DNA of 64,000 bases from CAYSRC01 sp964446385 (GCA_964446385.1 CAYUOH010000012.1:3696-67695), one strand, 5' to 3'; shown: positions 1-8,145, counted from the first letter of the stretch. Notes: generated by a model from the sequence alone, not told the origin. Numbers and translations: made by a program.

Positions 1-1042
1 TTTCTTGAATTTCAGATTCGCAGGGAGTTACCGAGCGACGCACGATGATTTCAAAATGCTTTTCAAGATCTTTTTTGTCAGGTTGATCAACAAAAAAATC
101 CTCTTTACCTGCATACTTTGAAACCGCCATATAGTCTTTTACAGGTGAACGGTGAAATTTTTCCATAACCGGACCACCGACACAACTACCGATACAGGCT
201 GACATTTCAATAAAACAATGGTGCACATTACCGTTTTCAATATCTTTCAGTGCTGCGATGCAGTTTTCGGTTCCGTCAATCGCCATATAACTGTATTTCG
301 GATTGCTTAAAGCCATAGTTTTCAAAATACCGCCGGTTGTGGGGAAAAATCTTGCAAGGCTGTTATCGTTTGAATCAATTCTTTGTTCCAGAGTAATGTT
401 CTCGAACTTCAGCCATGCGGTTAGTTCGTCGAATGTCAGAACTGCATCTACAATCCCTTCATAGTGTTCTGCCTCATCCTTTTTGGCAACACAAGGACCG
501 ATAAAGACTGTTTTTGCATTCGGAACACGCTTTTTAATATCAGCACAATGTGCTTGCATGGGTGAAAGAACGTCGGCAAGATATGGCAATAATGCGGGGT
601 AATATTTCTGGATTAAAAGATTTACCGAGTGACAACAAGAAGTGATAATGATATCCCTGTTTTCTTCATTTACAATACGGACGTATTCTTTTTTGATAAT
701 AGTAGCACCGATTGCTGTTTCTTCCACATCGTAAAATCCGAGCTTTTTCAATGCTTCACGCATAGATTCAATACCAACGCCTTCGTAATTTGCAACAAAT
801 GACGGTGCAAGACTGACGACGACAGGATTACCTGATTGAAGCAAAACCTTTACTTTTTCAGTTTCATCAACAATCTGTTTGGCATCCTGCGGGCAAACAA
901 CAAAACACTGTCCGCACTTGATACATTCATTTCCGATAATATAGGCCTGATTGCCTGAAAAACGTATAGCTTTTACAGGACAATGACGAATACATTTATA
1001 GCAATTCTTGCAGTTGGATTTTTTTAGAGTTAAACACTCCAT
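1..1042 (-). CDS. [FeFe]-hydrogenase large-subunit-like protein, probably sensory (HydS-type); C-terminus cut by window edge
   Basis: The protein starts with two ferredoxin [4Fe-4S] motifs (CKNCYKCIRHCP, then CIKCGQCFVVCP, residues about 11-52), followed by the iron-only hydrogenase C-terminal domain. All three H-cluster cysteine loops can be seen but they depart from catalytic HydA: TSCCHSV in place of TSCCP-x-W, GPCVAKK in place of MPCxxKKxE, and EMSACIGSCVGG in place of the usual GGCxxGG loop. This pattern is closer to the putatively sensory group of [FeFe]-hydrogenases, which often carry an extra Fe-S or PAS domain downstream; that part lies outside the window. It is the last visible gene of the rex-adhE operon, 20 bases after a [2Fe-2S] protein. 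It could still be a catalytic variant. Family assignment is firm; the sensory role is inferred. Confidence 0.85.
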   Translation of the reverse strand, partial: MECLTLKKSNCKNCYKCIRHCPVKAIRFSGNQAYIIGNECIKCGQCFVVCPQDAKQIVDETEKVKVLLQSGNPVVVSLAPSFVANYEGVGIESMREALKKLGFYDVEETAIGATIIKKEYVRIVNEENRDIIITSCCHSVNLLIQKYYPALLPYLADVLSPMQAHCADIKKRVPNAKTVFIGPCVAKKDEAEHYEGIVDAVLTFDELTAWLKFENITLEQRIDSNDNSLARFFPTTGGILKTMALSNPKYSYMAIDGTENCIAALKDIENGNVHHCFIEMSACIGSCVGGPVMEKFHRSPVKDYMAVSKYAGKEDFFVDQPDKKDLEKHFEIIVRRSVTPCESEIQE

Positions 1043-1062
1043 TTGTCGTCACGCCCTCTCTT

Positions 1063-1308
1063 TTATATTACTTTTAATACCTTTTCCTGAAAGAATCCTT
1101 CGAAATTTTCCGGTGTAATACCGGTAAAAACATCATCATCAACCGTTATGGTTACGCCAATACGATTACACTGACCGGTACAAAAACTACCGGCCAATGT
1201 AATATCATTTTCAAGTTCATTGTTTATTATGGCTTTTTGTAACAGTTCAACTATTTTTTCAGACCCTTTCAAATGGCAGGATGAACCCACGCAAATTTGA
1301 ACGATCAT
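1063..1308 (-). CDS. Thioredoxin-like [2Fe-2S] ferredoxin (NuoE-like), copy 2
   Basis: An 81-residue protein made only of the thioredoxin-fold [2Fe-2S] domain of the NuoE/HndA family. The four cluster ligands are a CxxxxC pair near the start (CVGSSC) and a CxxxC pair (CTGQC) in the second half. Such one-domain proteins pass electrons to or from hydrogenases and diaphorases. Its ATG follows directly on the stop codon of the preceding paralogue, so the two are translationally coupled, and the hydrogenase-like gene begins 20 bases downstream. It is therefore the likely electron partner or assembly companion of that protein. It differs from its neighbour at many positions, so this is not a very recent duplication. 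Confidence 0.85.
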   Translation of the reverse strand: MIVQICVGSSCHLKGSEKIVELLQKAIINNELENDITLAGSFCTGQCNRIGVTITVDDDVFTGITPENFEGFFQEKVLKVI

Positions 1309-1551
1309 TTACTTAACCTGCTTCAAAACTGTTTCATTAAAGAAATCGTCAACACTTTCGGGAGTAACCGAATAGAACTTTTCATCAACAGTAACACACA
1401 CACCTTGCTGACAATTGCCAATGCAGAAAGTTCCAGCCAGTTCAACTTGATCTCCCATATTAAACAATTTGATTAAATACTGAAGTCTTTCTACCACTTG
1501 TCTGGATCCCTTGATGTGGCAAGAAGAACCGATACATACTGTAATTTTCAT
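1309..1551 (-). CDS. Thioredoxin-like [2Fe-2S] ferredoxin (NuoE-like), copy 1
   Basis: An 80-residue protein with the same layout as the next gene: CIGSSC (CxxxxC) near the N-terminus and CIGNC (CxxxC) later, the ligand set of the thioredoxin-like [2Fe-2S] family. The start is supported by a GGAG box six bases before the ATG. It lies ten bases after a kinase-like gene and abuts its paralogue without a gap. Two consecutive single-domain copies in front of a hydrogenase-like gene suggest either a heterodimeric electron carrier or separate carriers for two partners. The function is inferred from family and position. Confidence 0.85.
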   Translation of the reverse strand: MKITVCIGSSCHIKGSRQVVERLQYLIKLFNMGDQVELAGTFCIGNCQQGVCVTVDEKFYSVTPESVDDFFNETVLKQVK

Positions 1552-1561
1552 ATTTTTCTCC

Positions 1562-2311
1562 TTAATCGTAATCTACAACATCAATCCAAGAATGGAGGAA
1601 CTCGCGTTCTACAGCGTTACCTTTCACTATCTGAGAAGCAGCAACAATCGGCATCCACTTTTGAACGTACTGTTTTTCGGTATTGCTCTTTTCGCAGAAT
1701 AAATCAAGATATCGTCTTGCACCGTCAATATCACCATTTAACCAAAACAGTAAATATGTTCTTGCCGCATCAGCAGAGGCATTTCCCTGGGTTGCATGGG
1801 ACCAGTCAAGAATGTAAGGTATACCGTCTTCCGCAATTATGATATTTGACGGGTTAAAATCTCCATGGCAAACCTTGTTATGCTTTGGCATACCTTCAAG
1901 ACGGGTATGCAAATCGTAACGAACAGTAGCCGAAAGGTCGGTCTCGCTGATTTTTTGATTCATTTTGTCTTTGAGTTTGTTTAATCCCGCACAGGTTTTT
2001 GCATGCATTGAAAGCTGTAATTCTACAAATAAATTCAGGTACTCATCTTTCTTTTCGGGGTTTTCTTTCATCAAATCCGCAAGCGTTATCCCCTTGATGT
2101 ATTCGTCAACAATCGCCCATTTACCCTCAATTATGGTAACTTCTAAAATTTTCGGAATATTAAGTCCGGTTTCTTCAATTCTCGCTTGATTGAGTGCCTC
2201 ATTTAAAACATCTGCTTTTGAATATTTTTCATCAAACACTTTTAAAGCACGTTCTCCATCACGATAGATGGTTTTGTTATTTCTGACTGCTATAATACGA
2301 TCCAAATTCAT
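1562..2311 (-). CDS. Aminoglycoside phosphotransferase/choline kinase-fold small-molecule kinase
   Basis: A 249-residue protein of the APH/choline-kinase fold. The catalytic loop HGDFNPSNII (HxDxxxxN) and the following metal-binding ILDWSHA stretch are intact near residues 148-175, so it should be an active ATP-dependent kinase. Its substrate cannot be read from the sequence. A GGAGG box precedes the ATG. The setting is unusual: it sits 12 bases after adhE and 10 bases before the [2Fe-2S] genes in a Rex-controlled operon, where antibiotic resistance makes little sense. A kinase for a sugar, amino alcohol or cofactor-related alcohol is more likely. The general class is secure, the specific role unknown. 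Confidence 0.8.
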   Translation of the reverse strand: MNLDRIIAVRNNKTIYRDGERALKVFDEKYSKADVLNEALNQARIEETGLNIPKILEVTIIEGKWAIVDEYIKGITLADLMKENPEKKDEYLNLFVELQLSMHAKTCAGLNKLKDKMNQKISETDLSATVRYDLHTRLEGMPKHNKVCHGDFNPSNIIIAEDGIPYILDWSHATQGNASADAARTYLLFWLNGDIDGARRYLDLFCEKSNTEKQYVQKWMPIVAASQIVKGNAVEREFLHSWIDVVDYD

Positions 2312-2323
2312 TTCAAACCCTCC

Positions 2324-5032
2324 TTAATTATTCTTAAGACTGCTCTTGGCACGACGATATGCCTGCTTGAAGTTATGGATATCATCTTCAACATCAATGT
2401 CGAATGCGGCAGGTTTATTTGCCTCAGTAAAATGCTTATCACCATAATAAGCGTTAAGGTACATTTGCTTAATTTCGCTCATAAGCGGATAACGGGGGTT
2501 AGCACCGGTGCACTGGTCGTCAAATGCCTGTTCAACCATGGCATCAAGGCAGCCAAGGAATTCTTTTTCATCGGCAACATAATCTTTAATGGCAGGCTTA
2601 ATACCAACTCTTGCCTTCAAATCATTTATTGCCTTGATTAAGTTTTCAAGACTTTCGTTATCGTTCTTTCCTTCAAAACCAAGTGCTTTTGCAACTTCTG
2701 CGTAACGGGCAAGGGTGTGAGGATGGTCGTATTGGCTGAAAGTACCCATTTTGGCAGGAGCTTCTTCAGCATTGAAACGGAGAACTTCTTCAATCATTAG
2801 TGCGTTTGCAACGCCGTGAGGAATATGGTGAAAAGCACCGAGTTTATGTGCCATAGAGTGGCAAACACCGAGGAAGGCGTTCGCAAAAGCCATACCTGCT
2901 ATAGTTGCTGCATTAGCCATTTTTTCTCTTGCTTTAACATCAACCTGACCGTTATCATAAGCTCTCGGCAAATATTCAAATATAGTCTGTAATGCTTGTT
3001 TGGCGAGACCATCGGTATAATCTGTTGCCATTACAGATGCATAAGCTTCAAGTGCATGGGTGACGGCATCAATACCCGATGCGGCAGTAAGGCCTTTTGG
3101 GGCTGACATATGAAAATCAGTATCTATGATGGCCATATTCGGTAGAAGTTCATAATCAGCAAGAGGATATTTTATACCGCTCTGTTCATCGGTAATAACT
3201 GCGAAAGGAGTAACTTCGGAACCTGTACCTGCTGAAGTAGGAATAGCGATAAAGTATGCTTTTTCACCCATCTTTGGGAATGTATAAACACGCTTGCGAA
3301 TATCAATAAATCTCATTGCCATATCCATAAAGTCTGCTTCCGGGTGTTCGTACAATACCCACATAATTTTACCGGCATCCATAGCAGAGCCACCACCTAA
3401 AGCGATAATGGTATCAGGCTTAAATGCTCTCATCTGCTCAGCACCGGCCTTTGCACAGGCAAGTGTAGGATCGGGCGCAACATCAAAGAAGCAAGTATGA
3501 GCAATGCCCATTTCATCAAGCTTATCTTCTATGGGTTTTGTATATCCGCTGTTATAAAGGAAAGAGTCTGTTACGATAAAGGCGCGCTTTTTGCCCAAAA
3601 CATTTTCCAGCTCGTCAAGGGCAACAGGTAAACATCCTTTCTTGATATATACCTTTTCAGGGACTCTGAACCACAACATATTTTCCCTTCTTTCAGCTAC
3701 TGTTTTAATATTGATAAGGTGTTTTACCCCGACATTTTCGGAAACCGAGTTTCCACCCCAAGAGCCACAACCAAGTGTCAAAGACGGTGCAAGTTTAAAG
3801 TTATAGAGATCTCCGATACCACCATGAGAAGATGGGGTATTAACAAGAATACGACAAGTTTTCATACGGCGCGCAAATTCATTCAGCTTTTCCTGTTCGG
3901 TTGTTACATTAAGGTAAATAGAAGATGTATGACCGTAACCACCGTCTGCAATCAACTGTTCTGCTTTACCAAATGCATCCCCAACATCTTCTGCTTTATA
4001 CATTGCAAGAACAGGAGAAAGCTTTTCGTGAGCAAACTCTTCGGAAAGTTCAACACTTTCAACTTCACCGATTAATAACTTACTGCCTTCGGGAACTTTA
4101 ACACCGGCAAGCTCGGCAATCTTAAAAGCCGACTGACCGACGATTTTTGCGTTTAATGCGCCATTGATAAGAATTGTCTTTCTAACCTTTTCGATTTCAT
4201 CTTCTTTTAGGAAATAGCATCCGCGAGCTGCAAATTCATGTTTAACGGCATCATAAACATTCTTATGAACGATAACCGACTGTTCGGAGGCGCAAATCAT
4301 GCCGTTATCAAAGGTTTTGGAGTGAATAATCGAATTCACTGCCATAATAATATCTGCACTCTCGTCAACAATAGCAGGAGTGTTACCTGGGCCGACACCA
4401 ATAGCGGGTTTGCCACTGGAATAAGCAGCTTTCACCATACCGGGACCACCGGTTGCAAGAATTATATCTGCCTCTTTCATAACAAGATTTGTCATTTCAA
4501 GGCTCGGTATATCAATCCAATCAATTATTCCTTCCGGTGCACCGGCTGCAACAGCTGCATCAAGTACAAGCTTTGTCGCTGCAATGGTTGATTTCTTTGC
4601 TCTGGGGTGAGGACTGATAATGATTGCATTACGGGTTTTAAGAGCAATCAAAGTTTTGAAAATTGCGGTGGATGTTGGGTTAGTTGTTGGGATAACTGCC
4701 GCAATTACGCCAATCGGCTCTGCAACTTTCTTAATTCCGTATGCTTTATCTTCCTCTATAACACCGCAAGTCTTGGTATCCTTATAAGCGTTATATATGT
4801 ATTCTGCAGCGTAATTGTTTTTAATAACCTTGTCTTCCACAACACCCATGCCGGTTTCCTCTACCGCAAGTTTAGCAAGAGGAATACGGGCCCGGTTTGC
4901 AGCGATTGCCGCTGCTTTGAAAATCTCGTCAACTTGTTCCTGTGAAAATTTTGCGAACTTTTTTTGTGCCGCTTTCACACGAACAAGGGCTTGTTCCAAC
5001 GCTTCCACGCTGTCGATAATCTGTCTTTCCAT
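2324..5032 (-). CDS. adhE: Bifunctional acetaldehyde-CoA/alcohol dehydrogenase AdhE
   Basis: This 902-residue protein has the full AdhE architecture. Residues 1 to about 440 form a CoA-acylating aldehyde dehydrogenase with the catalytic cysteine at about C247 (GMICASEQSV). A linker leads into an iron-dependent alcohol dehydrogenase (about 455-870) with the metal-binding DAVTHALEAY and HSMAHKLGAFHHIPHG segments. It reduces acetyl-CoA to acetaldehyde and then ethanol, using two NADH, and forms spirosomes in relatives. The start has a GGAGG box seven bases upstream. It lies 20 bases after rex and so falls under the Rex operator in front of that gene, which fits relief of repression when NADH is high. 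Length and motifs are normal. Confidence 0.97.
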   Translation of the reverse strand: MERQIIDSVEALEQALVRVKAAQKKFAKFSQEQVDEIFKAAAIAANRARIPLAKLAVEETGMGVVEDKVIKNNYAAEYIYNAYKDTKTCGVIEEDKAYGIKKVAEPIGVIAAVIPTTNPTSTAIFKTLIALKTRNAIIISPHPRAKKSTIAATKLVLDAAVAAGAPEGIIDWIDIPSLEMTNLVMKEADIILATGGPGMVKAAYSSGKPAIGVGPGNTPAIVDESADIIMAVNSIIHSKTFDNGMICASEQSVIVHKNVYDAVKHEFAARGCYFLKEDEIEKVRKTILINGALNAKIVGQSAFKIAELAGVKVPEGSKLLIGEVESVELSEEFAHEKLSPVLAMYKAEDVGDAFGKAEQLIADGGYGHTSSIYLNVTTEQEKLNEFARRMKTCRILVNTPSSHGGIGDLYNFKLAPSLTLGCGSWGGNSVSENVGVKHLINIKTVAERRENMLWFRVPEKVYIKKGCLPVALDELENVLGKKRAFIVTDSFLYNSGYTKPIEDKLDEMGIAHTCFFDVAPDPTLACAKAGAEQMRAFKPDTIIALGGGSAMDAGKIMWVLYEHPEADFMDMAMRFIDIRKRVYTFPKMGEKAYFIAIPTSAGTGSEVTPFAVITDEQSGIKYPLADYELLPNMAIIDTDFHMSAPKGLTAASGIDAVTHALEAYASVMATDYTDGLAKQALQTIFEYLPRAYDNGQVDVKAREKMANAATIAGMAFANAFLGVCHSMAHKLGAFHHIPHGVANALMIEEVLRFNAEEAPAKMGTFSQYDHPHTLARYAEVAKALGFEGKNDNESLENLIKAINDLKARVGIKPAIKDYVADEKEFLGCLDAMVEQAFDDQCTGANPRYPLMSEIKQMYLNAYYGDKHFTEANKPAAFDIDVEDDIHNFKQAYRRAKSSLKNN

Positions 5033-5052
5033 ATTAAACCTCCAACTACTTA

Positions 5053-5670
5053 TTACATATTGATTTGCGATTTCAGATGAGCCAGTGATAATGCTAAGTT
5101 CTCATACTGAATCGTTACATAAGCCGGTTTGTATAATCTACATGGTGCAAAGCACCAAATGTATTTAATTCCGACAGAACAAAGTCGGTTAAGGACTTCT
5201 TGTGCAGATTCTGACGGTACTGCTATGATACCGATTTGTATATCTTCGTTTTCGCAAAATTCTGCAAGTTCAGATATTGGATATATGGTTTTACCATTTT
5301 GCAACGTGATTGGTACAGAGGTTTTACAGTCAAATGCCGCCATTACACTACATCCGTATTCACTAAATCCTTCGTAGGATAATAAAGCCGTTCCGAGTTT
5401 TCCCGCACCTATAACAATGGCACCCCCATTTTTGCATACGAGTAATTTTTCAAGACTCGAGATAATTTCCTCTCGAATGTACCCGATTTTAGGTTTTCCC
5501 ACGCTTTCCAAAAGTGCTAAGTCTTTTCTAACCTGAACTTCGCCGAAACCAAGATCTTTGGCAATGACGGTGGACGAAATTGTTTCGATTTCAGAGGATA
5601 AATTTTTTAAGTATCTTAAGTATATTGGTATTCTGCCGAGTGTTGCTTTTGATATGTCTTTTCTTTCCAC
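5053..5670 (-). CDS. rex: Redox-sensing transcriptional repressor Rex
   Basis: A 205-residue Rex protein: an N-terminal winged helix (about 1-80, including ISSTVIAKDLGFGEVQVRKDL) and a Rossmann domain for NAD(H) with the glycine-rich VIGAGKLGTAL motif near residue 90. Rex represses fermentation genes when NAD+ is high and leaves DNA when NADH rises. Translation starts at GTG (5668-5670) behind a GAAGGGAG box. An almost perfect Rex operator lies 17-34 bases upstream of the start, so the gene appears autoregulated. It is the first gene of the operon that runs through adhE to the hydrogenase-like gene. Confidence 0.95.
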   Translation of the reverse strand: MERKDISKATLGRIPIYLRYLKNLSSEIETISSTVIAKDLGFGEVQVRKDLALLESVGKPKIGYIREEIISSLEKLLVCKNGGAIVIGAGKLGTALLSYEGFSEYGCSVMAAFDCKTSVPITLQNGKTIYPISELAEFCENEDIQIGIIAVPSESAQEVLNRLCSVGIKYIWCFAPCRLYKPAYVTIQYENLALSLAHLKSQINM

Positions 5671-5686
5671 AGAATCACTCCCTTCT

Positions 5687-5704
5687 TTGTTAATATTTTA
5701 ACAA
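5687..5704. promoter_or_regulatory. Rex operator (ROP box)
   Basis: The 18-base sequence TTGTTAATATTTTAACAA is a palindrome with TTGTTAA and TTAACAA arms, matching the Rex consensus of Firmicutes. On the minus strand it overlaps a TAAAAT hexamer that could be the -10 box, and it ends 16 bases before the rex GTG. Binding there would block transcription of the whole rex-adhE-hydrogenase operon when NADH/NAD+ is low. Confidence 0.9.
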
Positions 5705-5773
5705 TTTTTTGCTGCTTGGGAATTGCCTCTTTCTCAATTCGGTATTGCATTTATCGATATACCTTGTATCTAT

Positions 5774-5806
5774 ATAATAAAAAACGACCATCCGAAGATG
5801 GTCGTT
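5774..5806 (-). terminator. Rho-independent terminator after the LysR gene
   Basis: On the minus strand a perfect 10-bp stem (AACGACCATC/GATGGTCGTT) with a TTCG loop is followed by TTTTTTATTATATAG. It lies about 95 bases after the LysR-type regulator stop and upstream of rex, and separates the two transcription units. Confidence 0.88.
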
Positions 5807-5902
5807 GTGAAGACAAAGCAGATGTGGTTTATTCGTCAGAATGATGGGATACGGCTTAACTTTTATATTCGCTTCCGTGAATGTCGGATGCAATCTTCCA
5901 TT

Positions 5903-6841
5903 TCATTTATTTGTTCTTGAAAATACTTTTCTTTTTGCAAGTATCAATTCTTCAATAAAAATTTTATCAAGTTTTGATAGTTTATAATCATTTCTATGAA
6001 TTAACACATCTTTATAGACTCGAATATTCTCTTTAATTTTTCGTTCTATCAAACCATATCGATCAAGTAAATCTTGTGGAATAGGTGACACCCACATATA
6101 TGTATCGTGATTTTTGGACAGTAATTCAAATTGACTGCCTCGCTCGAAAACGAATATGCGGCAATGTCCGTTGTTCGGTAATTCCACCTTTTTTACTTCC
6201 GCAATAGGTAGAGAAGGGACATACGGATCAGCATGCGCGATCTCAATATAATTATTGAGATCGTCGAATGATATTTTCGAAAGAGAAGCAAGCGGGCTAT
6301 CTTTACTCATCACCGTTACATATTGAAATTCGGTAATCAGCTCCGATGCAAGGTCCTTTTCTTTCATCATGATTTTATAATAGCTATCATATTGTTCGCT
6401 GAAACGGAGAATACCTAGTTTGTAATCTTCTTGCATAATGTTCTTTATTGCACGGGAAGCATTTGTTTCTTTATAAAATATTTCAGCTTCGGTAAGTCTG
6501 TCAATTCTTGTAGAAAACTGTGCAAAGGCATTGGCGATATAACTTGCTCTCGGTACTGAAATTGAAAACTGTGTTTTTGCAGTGGAACCATCCTTGAAAA
6601 GAGCTTCAATATCATCAACTTGCTTAAGTGCTTTTTTTGCATAGCGTATAAACAACTCACCATCAGGCGTTAAAAACATGCCTTTTGCGCTACGCTCAAA
6701 TAAAGAAACACCAAGATTTGACTCTAATTCCTTAATAGCACGGCTTAGTCCCGGCGGACCAATAAGAAGTTCATCCGCAGCTTTGTTAATGGAATTAGTT
6801 TCTGCAACAGCTAAAGCGTATTTCATGTGTAATAGGTTCAT
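5903..6841 (-). CDS. LysR-family transcriptional regulator
   Basis: A 312-residue LysR-type regulator: an N-terminal winged helix-turn-helix (about 1-60, with ALAVAETNSINKAADEL and GPPGLSRAIKELE) and a C-terminal periplasmic-binding-protein-like effector domain. The start is supported by an AAGGAGA box ten bases before the ATG. LysR proteins usually control a divergent neighbour, but here the upstream side holds only decayed sequence, and the downstream operon (rex) has its own terminator-separated promoter. Its target is therefore unclear, and it may be an orphan left after loss of the gene it controlled. The effector cannot be predicted. Confidence 0.9.
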   Translation of the reverse strand: MNLLHMKYALAVAETNSINKAADELLIGPPGLSRAIKELESNLGVSLFERSAKGMFLTPDGELFIRYAKKALKQVDDIEALFKDGSTAKTQFSISVPRASYIANAFAQFSTRIDRLTEAEIFYKETNASRAIKNIMQEDYKLGILRFSEQYDSYYKIMMKEKDLASELITEFQYVTVMSKDSPLASLSKISFDDLNNYIEIAHADPYVPSLPIAEVKKVELPNNGHCRIFVFERGSQFELLSKNHDTYMWVSPIPQDLLDRYGLIERKIKENIRVYKDVLIHRNDYKLSKLDKIFIEELILAKRKVFSRTNK

Positions 6842-6874
6842 GGCTATGTCTCTCCTTCCAAAGTTTGTTACGCT

Positions 6875-7048
6875 TTATTTTCGAAAAATGAATACATCTT
6901 CGATTTCTAATCCGAAATAATCGGCAATTTTATATGCAATCGGTAAAGATGCTGTATATCGTTCCACTTCAATCTAAGTGATTGTTTGACGACCTACACC
7001 TACGGCAACCGCAAACTCTTCTTGTGATACTTTCCTTTCTTTTCGTAA
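6875..7048 (-). pseudogene. Decayed XRE-type helix-turn-helix regulator
   Basis: The minus strand encodes a recognisable XRE/Cro-type helix-turn-helix: an N-part ending RKERKVSQEEFAVAVGVGRQTIT, then an in-frame TAG, then IEVERYTASLPIAYKIADYFGLEIEDVFIF and a TAA stop at 6875. Intact relatives run RQTIS-x-IE straight through, so one codon has become a stop. The upstream end also runs into a stop with no start codon, so the first residues are missing or out of frame. The fragment lies just upstream of the LysR gene. It is almost certainly non-functional. Confidence 0.8.
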
Positions 7049-7101
7049 TTATGCATTGCTCGTTTTCAACGGAAAGCCGCCTTTTCTATTGTTTTTTTAT
7101 A

Positions 7102-7317
7102 TCATAAACGCCGCTGATTAGCAACTATGTTCAACTCACGAATGAACTTGCACTTACTGATACACTTATACGCTTTGTCATCGATACGTGCCTGAGCACT
7201 CTCCATCGGGTAAACCTCGCTATTACCAAACCAGCTCCAGGAAACTTCCCAGACATCCTGCTCCGGCAGTGTTTCTTCGTAAAATTTCAGTTCGGCTACA
7301 ATTAACTCTGCATTATT
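7102..7317 (-). pseudogene. Open fragment without a start codon, unknown
   Basis: A 72-codon open stretch on the minus strand ends at TGA (7102) and is bounded upstream by an in-frame TAA at 7318-7320, with no start codon near that end. The translation looks protein-like (it contains DVWEVSWSWFGNSEVYP and IDDKAYKCISKCKFIREL), with tryptophans and a spread of residues not typical of random AT-rich sequence. I do not recognise the family. With the neighbouring fragment and the XRE remnant it suggests a degraded accessory or mobile-element region. It could be a chance open frame. Confidence 0.4.
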
Positions 7318-7335
7318 TTAATATAAAAAACCATC

Positions 7336-7557
7336 TTATGAAGTAATGTAATCACTTGGTCTGTAACCGTAGTTTTTCCATTCCTCCGGATTCCTTTGTA
7401 TGTTCTTGTTTACAATATTCTTCAAGATGGTTTCTAATTTTTCATAATGATAGCCTTCGATTTTTTCAGTTCTTAATGTTTCAATCAACTGAATATAGCT
7501 GCTAGGTCCCATATCACCTAAATTTCCCTGCTCTAAATTTACAATAAATTCAGGCAC
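7336..7557 (-). CDS. Hypothetical protein or gene remnant, 73 residues
   Basis: A 73-residue frame starting at a GTG without a convincing ribosome binding site. The same frame stays open upstream to about 7677, through the stem-loop at 7628-7657 and without an ATG, so it may be the 3' end of a longer lost gene. The protein is acidic and helical in character (SSYIQLIETLRTEKIEGYHY; NPEEWKNYGYRPSDYITS). No family recognised. It lies between a terminator and other broken fragments, which makes a remnant more likely than a working gene. Confidence 0.35.
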   Translation of the reverse strand: MPEFIVNLEQGNLGDMGPSSYIQLIETLRTEKIEGYHYEKLETILKNIVNKNIQRNPEEWKNYGYRPSDYITS

Positions 7558-7627
7558 TTTTTCTAATGCAATCTGATAGAGAGTTTCATCAATTTTTGAT
7601 TTGAGAATAACGGAATATAAAACAAGG

Positions 7628-7657
7628 GCAACAATATAATGTTTGAGATATTGTTGC
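7628..7657. terminator. Bidirectional-looking terminator at the end of the ECF sigma operon
   Basis: A perfect 10-bp stem (GCAACAATAT/ATATTGTTGC) with a 10-base loop. On the minus strand it is followed by CCTTGTTTTATATT and lies 45 bases after the lipoprotein stop at 7703, so it should end the sigma-factor operon. On the plus strand it is followed by TCTTGTTTTTT. Confidence 0.75.
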
Positions 7658-7702
7658 TCTTGTTTTTTAGTTTTTAATTATTATCGTTATTTATTCTTTG
7701 AA

Positions 7703-8120
7703 CTACCTCTGCTCGATGGAAGGTGCGGATGGATTCTTTACCTCATACCATACATCATTAACAACTACGAAACCTTCACTCTCACGATAATCGTAACTGA
7801 AAGCCGTTTTACCATCCACCACAAACGTATAACCTTCATTTCCTTGAACATCTTCAGGCTGTTTACATTCTTTCAAATTCAACCCGTAAAACCATTTGAT
7901 AATTGAGTGCGTGGATTTATCATTTGCATCGTAGGTTTCAGAACCTACTGTATACTCAGTTACGGATCCTTGCGAAGCATAAGTAATAACAATCTGCATT
8001 GTCGGTTCCGGAAATGAATAAACTTCTGTAGCTGAAACGGTTTTATCAGATGACTTGCCACACCCAACCAATGCCAGCACGAATATTAATGTTAATATAA
8101 TTGCTAATGCTTTTTTTCAC
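7703..8120 (-). pseudogene. Lipoprotein gene with a start-proximal frameshift in a run of seven A
   Basis: The frame from 8080 down encodes a secreted protein whose lipobox LALVGC is preceded in the same frame by a hydrophobic stretch (ALAIILTLIFV), a lipoprotein signal peptide. The expected GTG start (8118-8120), ten bases after an AGGGGA box, is separated from it by a run of seven A (seven T on the plus strand, 8111-8117). With six A the frame would read VKKALAIIL straight into the lipobox; with seven it hits a stop. So the gene is frameshifted, slippage-controlled or mis-sequenced. The mature part is about 115 residues, with no recognised domain. It is the last gene of the ECF sigma operon. 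Confidence 0.65.
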
Positions 8121-8145
8121 TACAATGCTTTCCCCTATTGTATTA

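Noticed and set aside
5690..5893. A 67-residue frame between rex and the LysR gene
   Set aside because: It runs through the Rex operator and the LysR terminator hairpin and has no ribosome binding site.
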